Source: Lachnospiraceae bacterium UBA7179 (GTDB lineage Bacteria > Bacillota > Clostridia > Lachnospirales > Lachnospiraceae). From it: 64,000 nt of DNA. The position numbers and the translations under genes were made by a program. The stretch spans positions 1,868 to 65,867 of the forward strand of contig DKVL01000101.1 of assembly GCA_002491195.1 (NCBI GenBank). The letters run 5' to 3'. Positions 52,737-59,846 of this stretch are shown piece after piece. How positions within the stretch are numbered: the first letter of the stretch is position 1; every line of letters begins with the position of its first letter. The notes under the pieces are model-generated. The model saw nothing but the letters and a program-made list of their open reading frames with translations, was not told the origin of the DNA and did no database searches.

Positions 52737-53555
52737 ATGGAACAGATTTTTAAATACCCGAGAACCAGGCATCTGGAAGGCTCCCGGGCTCAATTCGGTG
52801 ACGAAGACCTAAAATGCGCAAAATTAACTGAGATTCAGGATCAATACTTAGTTCTGGAAGAAAAAGTGGACGGAGCAAACTGCGGCATCAGTTTTGGCAG
52901 TGATGGAAAAATGTATCTGCAAAGCCGCGGGCACTTCCTAAACGGCGGCTACGGCGAGCGCCAGTTTGACTTGTTCAAACTCTGGGCAGGCTGCTTTGAA
53001 GCCAGCCTGCGCCAGTTGTTGGGCGACCGGTATGTCATGTACGGCGAATGGCTGTACGCAAAACATACCGTATTTTATGACAGACTGCCGCATTATTTCA
53101 TGGAATTTGATATCTTTGACAAAAAGGAGCAGCGCTTCTTTTCCACCCGCAAACGCAGGGAGTTTTTGTGCAACACTCCTTTTATCCGCTCTGTCCGCGT
53201 ATTGACAGAGGGAAACTTCAAGACGTTAGACGCCATTGCAAAATGGATCGGACCAAGCCTTTTCATTTCTGAAGAGGCAGAAGACCACTTTCTCGCACAA
53301 TGCCAAAAAAGCGGAGTCGATTCTGAATTAGCAGCCCGCCAGACAGACCGGACGGGGATCATGGAGGGCATTTATATCAAGGTCGAAGACGGAGATTATG
53401 TAACGGACCGGCTGAAATTCGTGCGTGGTTCTTTCCTCAACACGATCCTCGATTCGGAGAGCCATTGGGTAAACCGACCGATCATCGCAAATTGCCTGGC
53501 AGACGACGTTGATTTGTTTGCCCTGCCCGAGGGTGGTGCGTCCAATGGAAATTGA
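52737..53555 (+). CDS. ATP-dependent RNA ligase
   Basis: This 272-residue nucleotidyltransferase has the full set of ligase motifs. Motif I is KVDGAN with the AMP-binding Lys at 43, followed by SRGHFLNGG, motif III YGEWLYAKH near 102, motif IIIa HYFMEFDIFD, motif IV MEGIYIKVED near 212 and motif V DRLKFVR. It seals 3'-OH and 5'-phosphate RNA ends. The family is close to T4 Rnl2-like or bacterial Rnl5-like ligases; the short C-terminus gives no clear specificity domain. GGAGG lies 5 bp before the ATG. It overlaps the HD-Pnk gene by 11 bp, forming an end-healing and sealing pair. A 91-bp scrap of a similar gene lies at 57831. Confidence 0.92.
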   Translation: MEQIFKYPRTRHLEGSRAQFGDEDLKCAKLTEIQDQYLVLEEKVDGANCGISFGSDGKMYLQSRGHFLNGGYGERQFDLFKLWAGCFEASLRQLLGDRYVMYGEWLYAKHTVFYDRLPHYFMEFDIFDKKEQRFFSTRKRREFLCNTPFIRSVRVLTEGNFKTLDAIAKWIGPSLFISEEAEDHFLAQCQKSGVDSELAARQTDRTGIMEGIYIKVEDGDYVTDRLKFVRGSFLNTILDSESHWVNRPIIANCLADDVDLFALPEGGASNGN

Positions 53556-54660
53556 TAATTTTTCTTTCCATCGGCTCTCTGAGCGCTATCCGGAACTACG
53601 CATGTTGAAAAACATCCCTCAAAATCCAGAATATCACAGGGAAGGCGATGTATACAGCCACACGGAAATGGTCTGTGAAAAGCTGCTGGCTCTTTCTGAA
53701 TGGAAGGATCTGGCAAAGGAAGAACAGGAGCTTTTGTTCTTGTCCGCGGCATTTCACGATATCGGAAAAATCTCCTGCACAAGACAGGAAGACGGACAGT
53801 GGATCTCGCCAAAGCATACGATCATCGGGGAAAAGGTATTTCGCCAAATGGTTTACAGGAACGCAGCACGGTTTGAACTGTCCTTTCATCAGAGGGAATT
53901 CGTTTCGAAACTGATTCGTTATCATGGATTACCGGTATGGTTCTGGACGAAAAAACGAACTGAGTTTGACTTATTGAAAGCAGCGGAAAGTATTCCGCTG
54001 CGGCTCTTATATCTGCTTTCCAAAGCCGACATACAGGGACGGATTACAAAGGAACCTGGACCATTGGCCGAGCAGGTGGAATTATTCGCAGATTATGCAA
54101 AAGAGTTAGGCGTCTGGGAGAAACCCTACGCGTTTGCAAATCCCTACACAAAGTATCAGTATTTTCACAAGGAGGACTTGTGGCATCAGGCTGCATTATA
54201 TGATGACACGGAATTTGACGTTATTTTGATGTCAGGGCTTCCCCTGGCAGGAAAAGACAGCTGGATTGAAATGCACCGCATGGAAATGCCTGTGATCTCC
54301 CTCGACCATATCCGTGAACAGTTAGGATTGCCGCCCGCAAAAAACACGGGAAAAGTAGTTCAGACTGCCACGGAACAGGCAAGAACTTTTTTGAGACAGA
54401 AGAAACCATTCATCTGGAATGCGACAAATATCATTCAGGAAACCAGACAGAGGCTGATCAGTCTCTTTTCCGGATATGGCGCCCGGGTAAAGATTCAGTA
54501 TCTGGAAGTGCCCTATCAGGAACTGCTTGCCAGAAATCAAAAAAGAGAACGGTATCTTCCAGAACCTGTTTTGGAGGACATGATTCGCAAAATGGAGGTG
54601 CCGGCACTGTGGGAGGCGTATACGATCGCAATACAGGCTTCCGAAAACATTGGGAATTAA
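53545..54660 (+). CDS. HD-Pnk-type RNA end-healing enzyme
   Basis: This 371-residue protein fuses two domains. The N-terminal HD phosphohydrolase (to about 190) has HTEMVCEKL, AAFHDIGK near 68 and PKHTIIGEKV. The C-terminal P-loop kinase (from about 225) has LMSGLPLAGKDSW near 228, ISLDHIREQLG and IWNATNI. HD-Pnk enzymes from other bacteria remove 2',3'-cyclic or 2'-phosphates and phosphorylate 5'-OH ends, which prepares broken RNA for ligation. The start at MEIDNFSFH overlaps the ligase stop; GAGGGTGG is upstream. Together they form a complete repair module. Substrate may be nuclease-cut tRNA, but this is inference. Confidence 0.9.
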   Translation: MEIDNFSFHRLSERYPELRMLKNIPQNPEYHREGDVYSHTEMVCEKLLALSEWKDLAKEEQELLFLSAAFHDIGKISCTRQEDGQWISPKHTIIGEKVFRQMVYRNAARFELSFHQREFVSKLIRYHGLPVWFWTKKRTEFDLLKAAESIPLRLLYLLSKADIQGRITKEPGPLAEQVELFADYAKELGVWEKPYAFANPYTKYQYFHKEDLWHQAALYDDTEFDVILMSGLPLAGKDSWIEMHRMEMPVISLDHIREQLGLPPAKNTGKVVQTATEQARTFLRQKKPFIWNATNIIQETRQRLISLFSGYGARVKIQYLEVPYQELLARNQKRERYLPEPVLEDMIRKMEVPALWEAYTIAIQASENIGN

Positions 54661-54679
54661 ACTCTTTCATCTTTAATTT

Positions 54680-55423
54680 TCAGTTTGTCGCGAGCAAAGA
54701 ACACGGCGCATGCAGTGACAACGGTTCTCCCTCAACAGTTGTCACTTTTCCGCCAGCCTCCTCCACGATCAGCGAACCTGCCGCAAAATCCCACGGACTA
54801 AGACGCAATTCAAAAAACACTTCCGCTCTTCCCGCCGCCACGCTGCACAGGTCAAGCGCTGCCGAACCGCTTCTCCGGATATCAAGCGCTTTTTTGAAAT
54901 AATCATACGCCATCTCAAACGATTTTCGGCTGAGCTCTTCATAATAAGGTGCTGTTCCAAACAGTACAATGCCATTGTGCAAGGGCTCCGACGAGACATG
55001 AATCGGCTCCCCGTTCAGCCAGGCTCCCTGTCCCTTTACTGCTGTGAACATCTCATTTAAATATGGATTATAAACCACTCCCAGATAACGCTCGCCGTCC
55101 CGGGCCAATCCGACAGAGATCGCACTCACGTGATAGTTTTTGATAAAATTGGTGGTACCGTCAATCGGATCGACGATAAAGGCATATCCCTCTGCAATCG
55201 AAGCGTGAATATCCTCCTCTTCCCCGACAAAAACCGCCTCCGGCAAAATCTGAAGCAACTTCTCCTGCAATTCCTGCTGTACCTTTTTGTCATAAGTCGT
55301 GACAAAATTAGCATGTCCCGCCTTCTCGTCAATGCAGCTCTTACTCCTGTCCGCATGAAGGATAATCTCGCCGCATGCGCGCACTGCATCTGTGATCTGT
55401 TTTAGCAATTGATCCTGTTCCAC
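54680..55423 (-). CDS. Inositol monophosphatase family protein
   Basis: This 247-residue Mg2+-dependent phosphatase has the family motifs FVGEEEDIHA near 66, VDPIDGTTNF near 82 and LSPWDFAAGSLIVEEAGG near 203. Members hydrolyse inositol phosphates, PAP or fructose bisphosphate. The start is a GTG with AGGAG 8 bp upstream. It is convergent with the HD-Pnk gene, with a 19-bp gap, and divergent from the tRNA-like RNA. It might act on nucleotides made by RNA repair, but there is no evidence beyond position. Confidence 0.9.
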   Translation of the reverse strand: MEQDQLLKQITDAVRACGEIILHADRSKSCIDEKAGHANFVTTYDKKVQQELQEKLLQILPEAVFVGEEEDIHASIAEGYAFIVDPIDGTTNFIKNYHVSAISVGLARDGERYLGVVYNPYLNEMFTAVKGQGAWLNGEPIHVSSEPLHNGIVLFGTAPYYEELSRKSFEMAYDYFKKALDIRRSGSAALDLCSVAAGRAEVFFELRLSPWDFAAGSLIVEEAGGKVTTVEGEPLSLHAPCSLLATN

Positions 55424-55514
55424 ATTCTTAACTCCTATCCGTCTTTTTCATCCATTATACGACAATCACTGTTCTTTTACAAATATAACAATACTCATTT
55501 TTTGCGTCAGCATA

Positions 55515-55543
55515 TTCCATTTATTTGGGAAATACTGTATAAT
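55515..55543 (+). promoter_or_regulatory. Promoter of the tRNA-like RNA
   Basis: -35 TTCCAT (55515-55520) and a perfect -10 TATAAT (55538-55543) are spaced by 17 bp. The RNA begins about 30 nt after the predicted start. Confidence 0.55.
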
Positions 55544-55580
55544 CATATAAAAAGTACAATCCAAGCATACGGACCTGCAT

Positions 55581-55656
55581 GGGGAGGTGGCGTAAATGGT
55601 AAAGCGAACGGGAACTTGTTTCTCGTTGATTGTGAGTTCAACCCTCACCCTCCCCC
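55581..55656 (+). ncRNA. tRNA-like RNA with extended anticodon stem
   Basis: The sequence folds as a tRNA. Acceptor stem GGGGAGG/CCTCCCC (55581-55587 and 55649-55655) is perfect. T arm GTGAG-TTCAACC-CTCAC (55632-55648) is perfect with a canonical T loop. The D arm has U8, A14, A15, G18, G19 and A21, and U48 can pair with A15. The anticodon stem is 7 bp (AACGGGA/TCTCGTT, 55607-55627) instead of 5, and the loop is ACTTGTT. U33 is replaced by C and the purine at 37 by U, so normal decoding is unlikely; a naive anticodon would be UUG. No CCA is encoded. It lies on the same strand as, and 0.9 kb downstream of, an RNA ligase/HD-Pnk operon. It may be a tRNA mimic or a degenerate tRNA. Confidence 0.65.
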
Positions 55657-55741
55657 GCGATTATAATGATAAATTATTTGACACATGCTATTATGCACAA
55701 AAAATATTGCCTTAACAAAATTTGGAAAACAGGAGAAAAAG

Positions 55742-55999
55742 ATGTCAGACTTAACCTCTATGATCAATATTGGAAATGAAATGTCCAAAAAACTGACCGC
55801 AGTTGGAATTGATTCCTCAGAAAAACTGATCGAACTCGGTGCCAAACAGGCCTTTTTAAAGCTGAAAGAAACCTACCCCCAAGTCTGTCTGGTACACTTA
55901 TACGCGTTGGAAGGGGCGATTCTCAATACCGAATTTAACAGTCTCCCGGAAGAAAAGAAAAAGGAGTTAAAGGAATTTAGTGATTTCTTAAAGAAATAA
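55742..55999 (+). CDS. TfoX C-terminal domain protein
   Basis: This 85-residue protein consists only of the helix-hairpin-helix TfoX/Sxy C-terminal domain: MINIGNEMSKKLTAVGIDS and ELGAKQAFLKLKETYP match it. In gamma-proteobacteria TfoX controls competence, but stand-alone C-terminal domains are common in Firmicutes and their role is unknown. AGGAG lies 7 bp before the ATG. It follows the tRNA-like RNA and could be co-transcribed with it. Its 3' end overlaps the convergent small gene by 23 bp. Confidence 0.85.
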   Translation: MSDLTSMINIGNEMSKKLTAVGIDSSEKLIELGAKQAFLKLKETYPQVCLVHLYALEGAILNTEFNSLPEEKKKELKEFSDFLKK

Positions 56000-56153
56000 T
56001 ATTTTCCTGCTCCATAAATTCCCGTTCCGTGTATGCATTCGCCAGATAAATATACGGAACCACTTCACTATCTCTTATCTTAAATTGCCTGTAATATAGA
56101 ACAATCACTGGACTATTCTCTTTGCTGTCCAGGCTATATACTTCTTCTAACAT
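55977..56153 (-). CDS. Small hypothetical protein
   Basis: This 58-residue protein starts MLEEVYSLDSKENSPV, with GGAG 10 bp upstream. It is acidic and probably alpha/beta; no family was recognised. Its start overlaps the end of the 78-residue gene upstream, so the two form a small operon. Confidence 0.5.
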   Translation of the reverse strand: MLEEVYSLDSKENSPVIVLYYRQFKIRDSEVVPYIYLANAYTEREFMEQENIISLRNH

Positions 56154-56383
56154 AATGTCATTACTCCTACATTGAGCCTGCTGCCTGTCGTATACCAACA
56201 CATGATATCCTCCATTTCAGATATCTGCATCGCAAGCAGTTTCTCTTCTGATTTATCTGTATAAATTACTTCCGCAGATTTTATTGTAACCCCATCATTG
56301 TTTTCATACTGAATATTGGAGATACCCAGGTACTGATCCGGATATCTTTGTGCCATCTGCTCTCTTGTCAACCTTTCTGTCAT
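56147..56383 (-). CDS. Small hypothetical protein
   Basis: This 78-residue protein begins MTERLTREQMAQRYPDQYLG. AGGAGGT lies 6 bp before the ATG. The sequence is soluble, with alternating strands (AEVIYTDKSEEKLLAMQI). It is the first of two overlapping small genes. No family or function was recognised; the pairing of two small proteins is typical of toxin-antitoxin or regulator modules, but no motif supports that. Confidence 0.6.
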   Translation of the reverse strand: MTERLTREQMAQRYPDQYLGISNIQYENNDGVTIKSAEVIYTDKSEEKLLAMQISEMEDIMCWYTTGSRLNVGVMTLC

Positions 56384-56416
56384 ACAAGTACCTCCTTTTT
56401 GTAAATGTTTATTTTC

Positions 56417-56950
56417 TTACAATGCCGTTCCCTTTTCCGGAACAAAGAGCCTGGAGAGATCCGCCTTCTCCAGTGTCAAAAGCTGCACCTTTTTGTCGAT
56501 GCCGCCTGCGTATCCCGTCAGACTTCCGTTCGTCCCGACAACTCTGTGACATGGTATGATCAGGGAAATCGGATTGTGGCTGACTGCGCCGCCGACTGCG
56601 TGCGCTGACATCCGCCCGGCTCCTCTCTGCCCTGCGATCTCTTTCGCAATCGCTCCATAAGTCATGGTCTGTCCATATGGAATCCGCAGCATGATCTCCC
56701 ATACAGCCCTGCGAAACGGTGTCGTCTGCATGGACAGCGGCGGTGTAAAATCAGGCTTTTGTCCGCTGAAATAAATGTCAAGCCATCGGGCCGTCTGCTC
56801 AAAAATCGGAAGCTGTCTCTGTTCCTGTTCTTTGGAAAGTGTACTACCATAATATTTCTGACCATCAAACCACAACCCCGATAGCTTTTCCCCATCGCTT
56901 GCCAGTGTAATCCTGCCAAGCGGCGAATCGTAACACTGTATATATTGCAT
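56417..56950 (-). CDS. ogt: Methylated-DNA-protein cysteine methyltransferase
   Basis: This 177-residue suicide enzyme repairs O6-methylguanine by transferring the methyl to its own cysteine. The active site IIPCHRVVG is near 142 and the arginine-finger/helix-turn-helix region IPYGQTMTYGAIAKEIAG near 96. The start MQYIQCYDSPLG has AGGAGG 8 bp upstream. A 26-bp copy of its start and ribosome site recurs at 58673. It is probably monocistronic. Confidence 0.94.
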   Translation of the reverse strand: MQYIQCYDSPLGRITLASDGEKLSGLWFDGQKYYGSTLSKEQEQRQLPIFEQTARWLDIYFSGQKPDFTPPLSMQTTPFRRAVWEIMLRIPYGQTMTYGAIAKEIAGQRGAGRMSAHAVGGAVSHNPISLIIPCHRVVGTNGSLTGYAGGIDKKVQLLTLEKADLSRLFVPEKGTAL

Positions 56951-57026
56951 GCAATTGTCCTCCTGTTTCCTGGATTCGCGATCTGTCCTTATTATACGCA
57001 CTTGATCCGCTTTTATTTCATATCCA

Positions 57027-57557
57027 TCAAAAACCGCGCAATCTGTCAATCGCTGCTGTCATAGAGATACATTCCGCATATCTCTTAGGCCATATAAACG
57101 TATTATAGTACTGATAGCTGTCCTCTTTTTTCATATATGCATTATCAAATGTAGAATTGGTGTACTCTGGCACAATCATCTCATAACCATGCTCAAATCC
57201 GCCCTTGATGGTTGCATCAATGCAAAAATCAGTCTGCAGGCCAACTATCATAATCTTCTTTTCATTCATTTTTGATAGATAGTTCACCAATCCTGTCGAT
57301 TCGTGAAATGCGCTGTTCACAGTTTTGTCAAAAACACGTTCTCCCTCCCTTGGAGCAAACTCTTCAAAAATTGCAAACTCATCATCACCAACGGAAAAGC
57401 CTGTCCCTGGTCCGTCATCATGTCTCACATACACTACTTCTACATGATTCTTCCTCGCCTCGACAAGCAGCACTTTAATATTCTCTTTTACGTTCTCAAA
57501 CGCATACAGTCTGTTGTCCGTAATCCCTTTCTGTGTATCGACTACCAATAAAATCAT
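57027..57557 (-). CDS. Cysteine hydrolase (isochorismatase family)
   Basis: This 176-residue hydrolase has the family's catalytic triad: Asp in LLVVDTQKGI, Lys in RVFDKTVNSAFH near 85 and Cys in VGLQTDFCIDATIKGG near 110. Such enzymes hydrolyse amides or vinyl ethers, for example nicotinamide or isochorismate. The start MILLVVDTQ has AGGAGG 5 bp upstream. The open frame could continue 24 codons into the terminal repeat of a MITE-like element, but there is no site there. Substrate is unknown. Confidence 0.92.
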   Translation of the reverse strand: MILLVVDTQKGITDNRLYAFENVKENIKVLLVEARKNHVEVVYVRHDDGPGTGFSVGDDEFAIFEEFAPREGERVFDKTVNSAFHESTGLVNYLSKMNEKKIMIVGLQTDFCIDATIKGGFEHGYEMIVPEYTNSTFDNAYMKKEDSYQYYNTFIWPKRYAECISMTAAIDRLRGF

Positions 57558-57587
57558 ACTATCCTCCTGTATCTGCCATTCATCCAC

Positions 57588-57790
57588 TAGAGCGTGTTTG
57601 AAAAATGCTTTCTGCCAGATGTGCGTCACAGTTTGTGGGAGATTAAATCATCTTACAGATGATTGTCCAAATGAAGGGCGCATAGTGGGCTATGTAACCT
57701 GAATTTGGCGCAAATATCACGCAAAGTGGTGAATACGACGCATACGCGTCGTTATGCAGATGGTAAGAATGATTTTTCAAACACGCTCTA
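57588..57790. mobile_element. MITE-like element with 19-bp terminal inverted repeats
   Basis: The 203-bp element is bounded by TAGAGCGTGTTTGAAAAAT (57588-57606) and its exact complement (57772-57790). It holds no gene. Internal palindromes, for example GACGCATACGCGTC, are present. Partial copies lie at 6965-7047 and 12633-12662. No transposase is in the window, so mobility would depend on an element elsewhere. Confidence 0.75.
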
Positions 57791-57830
57791 AAATATCTCA
57801 TGCTTCAAAACATCATATAACAAATATTAA

Positions 57831-57921
57831 GTGGATGACGCAAATTGCGGCATCAGCCGCGGGCACTTTCTAAACGGCGGCTACGGCGAGCGCCAGTTTG
57901 ACTTGTTCAAACTCTGGGCGG
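57831..57921 (+). pseudogene. Scrap of an RNA ligase gene
   Basis: The 91 bp match 52866-52988 of the RNA ligase gene, with a 33-bp in-frame deletion after CATCAG. It would encode VDDANCGIS, then RGHFLNGGYGERQFDLFKLW. The last 63 bp have a single mismatch against the intact gene. There is no start codon or full domain. It is evidence for a former second copy or a local duplication. Confidence 0.75.
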
Positions 57922-57933
57922 ACTCTATTTCCT

Positions 57934-58557
57934 TTATGCAAGTACATGATCTAACTCCAATTCATAATAATATTTAAACGTAGACATCGGGTACTTTCTG
58001 ATATACAAATCCACATCACTTCTTGTAATTCCATGAATGGATATATACTCTGCGAATTTCTCCCGTGCCTCCACATAGGAATAATCTAAATACGCATCAA
58101 GATTTTTCAACAGCTCCAGCATCTGTAACACATACACATTCTCTTTTGTTATTTGTACGATTGGTTTTCTCACATAAAATCTTCTGTTACCAATCCGAAC
58201 CTCTCTGTCTGACGAGTTGGTATTATTACTTACAATCTCAACCACTCGTGGAACCTGTGTAGTAATCCCTATCTGGTTAGCAAATGAATTGCCCCCATAG
58301 AAACCATCGATATTATCCCCTTTAGAGATAAAGCGATATCTCGCCACCATATCTGCATTAGGACCAATAGTAGAATTTAGTAATGTCTTCTTGGGAATAA
58401 AATATACCCCAGTATCATATTTCTGCAGAAGACCTTTTTCACAGAGTTTTTTCAACTGCTGATTTAAAGCAGACTTCGTAATATCCTCTCTCTCCAAATC
58501 CGAAAAGAAAATCGGCTCTGCTTCTTTGTAATGTTCTTTAATATAATTGTATAGCAT
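57934..58557 (-). CDS. AbiEi-like antitoxin (type IV), orphan
   Basis: This 207-residue protein has an N-terminal winged-helix domain (residues 1-60; DLEREDITKSALNQQLKKLC) and the AbiEi-like C-terminal region (GFYGGNSFANQIGITTQVPR and later NLDAYLDYSY). AbiEi represses the abiE operon and counters the nucleotidyltransferase toxin AbiEii. The toxin normally follows directly. Here the space downstream holds a ligase scrap and a MITE, so the antitoxin is an orphan. GGAG lies 8 bp before the ATG. Confidence 0.75.
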   Translation of the reverse strand: MLYNYIKEHYKEAEPIFFSDLEREDITKSALNQQLKKLCEKGLLQKYDTGVYFIPKKTLLNSTIGPNADMVARYRFISKGDNIDGFYGGNSFANQIGITTQVPRVVEIVSNNTNSSDREVRIGNRRFYVRKPIVQITKENVYVLQMLELLKNLDAYLDYSYVEAREKFAEYISIHGITRSDVDLYIRKYPMSTFKYYYELELDHVLA

Positions 58558-58672
58558 CGTCTTTCTCCTTTCTTAACATTCTAATTATTATTAATCCATT
58601 CTGTTAAGTATATTATATTCGCTGATGAAAACTATGTCAATTATATTCTTTCGCATATTATGGATTCTATCA

Positions 58673-58698
58673 TATATTGCATGCAATTGTCCTCCTGT
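58673..58698. repeat. 26-bp direct repeat of the ogt start region
   Basis: TATATTGCATGCAATTGTCC followed by TCCTGT is identical to 56941-56966, which contains the ogt start and ribosome site. The pair of direct repeats encloses the cysteine hydrolase, the MITE, the ligase scrap and the AbiEi gene. Confidence 0.7.
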
Positions 58699-58704
58699 GT
58701 CCAT

Positions 58705-59685
58705 TCAGCTATTTTGCTTTTTCAGTTGCTCATATTTAGCCTGCATATGATCAGGTGACTTTATTTTATGCCTCATCCCATATTCGTATACCTGTATCCA
58801 CACTTCATCCGCATCAATATCATCAAGCAGACGAAGTGCATGATAAAGTACATTCTCCAGATTGTCACTGATATAATGCTGAAAATAATACTCCACTCCT
58901 TTGACCGTCTCTTCAAGCGCATCACTAAGCAATAAGCTCACATCGCAAAACCCATTCACTTCCTCCTCCAGGTGATACCGCCTGCTGTCATATTTCTTCA
59001 ATTTTTCCAGCTTTCCCGTTCTTTCCCCGATCAGCTTTTGGACTTCCTCAACCGCCATATATTTTGCATCCCTTGTCTTCAGTCCGCCAATGAGCACCGC
59101 TTCCTGATTGATATGTAATGTCTCCATACTCAGACCGCCAGTCACCGACAGCAAAAGCAGACGGGAAATATCTTCCCGCACATAACCTGCCACAAATGTC
59201 TTTCTCACCACCAGTTCAAACAATGCATCCTGCTCCCACCCAATCGAGCGGAACGGATCATCGGTCGAAAACAGGTAGACATTACAGGCTTGGCAGATCA
59301 GGGCATAAATGTCTGTCAATAATTTTACTGCTCTCGCATAATTGGAATCCCCCGGTTCAATCTTTTCCAGCTCCTTGATAAAGTTCTTTACCAGAAAACG
59401 CCATTTCGGGCGCTGATTTTTTGGAATAACGCGATTGGGCGCAAAATAATTCTGCGCGTAGGCATTCTCAATAAAGACCTTGATCTGCCGTTCCAGGTCA
59501 TCAAATTCGACGGCCACCTCTGTCTTTTTCTTTACAACTTCTTTTCCCTTTAAGATGTCAACAAGCACCGGATCAATTTCTTCCTTCTGCGCTTTTTGCA
59601 GATGCTTATAGCTTTCTACAAAAGCTTTCATCAGATGCTCCATGTCTGCTGATTCCATCAACTGCCGCAATTCCTGTACCTTCAT
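58705..59685 (-). CDS. Hypothetical cytoplasmic protein
   Basis: This 326-residue helical protein belongs to no family that I recognise. It starts MKVQELRQLMESADM with GGGAG 9 bp upstream. Distinct segments are VVKKKTEVAVEFDDLERQIK near 58 and NYFAPNRVIPKNQRPKWRF near 83. A leucine-rich segment, DISRLLLLSVTGGLS, lies near 185. No membrane segment or signal peptide is visible. It stands alone. Its promoter-distal end meets the ogt direct repeat. Confidence 0.7.
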   Translation of the reverse strand: MKVQELRQLMESADMEHLMKAFVESYKHLQKAQKEEIDPVLVDILKGKEVVKKKTEVAVEFDDLERQIKVFIENAYAQNYFAPNRVIPKNQRPKWRFLVKNFIKELEKIEPGDSNYARAVKLLTDIYALICQACNVYLFSTDDPFRSIGWEQDALFELVVRKTFVAGYVREDISRLLLLSVTGGLSMETLHINQEAVLIGGLKTRDAKYMAVEEVQKLIGERTGKLEKLKKYDSRRYHLEEEVNGFCDVSLLLSDALEETVKGVEYYFQHYISDNLENVLYHALRLLDDIDADEVWIQVYEYGMRHKIKSPDHMQAKYEQLKKQNS

Positions 59686-59846
59686 GATTGTCTGCTCCCT
59701 CTTTCGTCTCATCAATTTCTCTGTCGCAACGCATGATCTATCCCATCCATTGCACAGAAAATATTATCATGAAAAAGCATACCATAAAAAGCGCCCTAAT
59801 TCAAATACTATCTAAAAACTCCTCCTTTGTCTCCTCCAAATCCCCG

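Noticed and set aside
55596..55715. A 39-codon open frame with a GGGGAGGTGG-like ribosome site
   Set aside because: The apparent ribosome site is the 5' acceptor strand of the tRNA-like fold, and the frame crosses the whole tRNA-like structure. The structured RNA explains the sequence better.
55742..55999. Natural competence regulator
   Set aside because: Only the TfoX C-terminal domain is present, and no competence genes are nearby.
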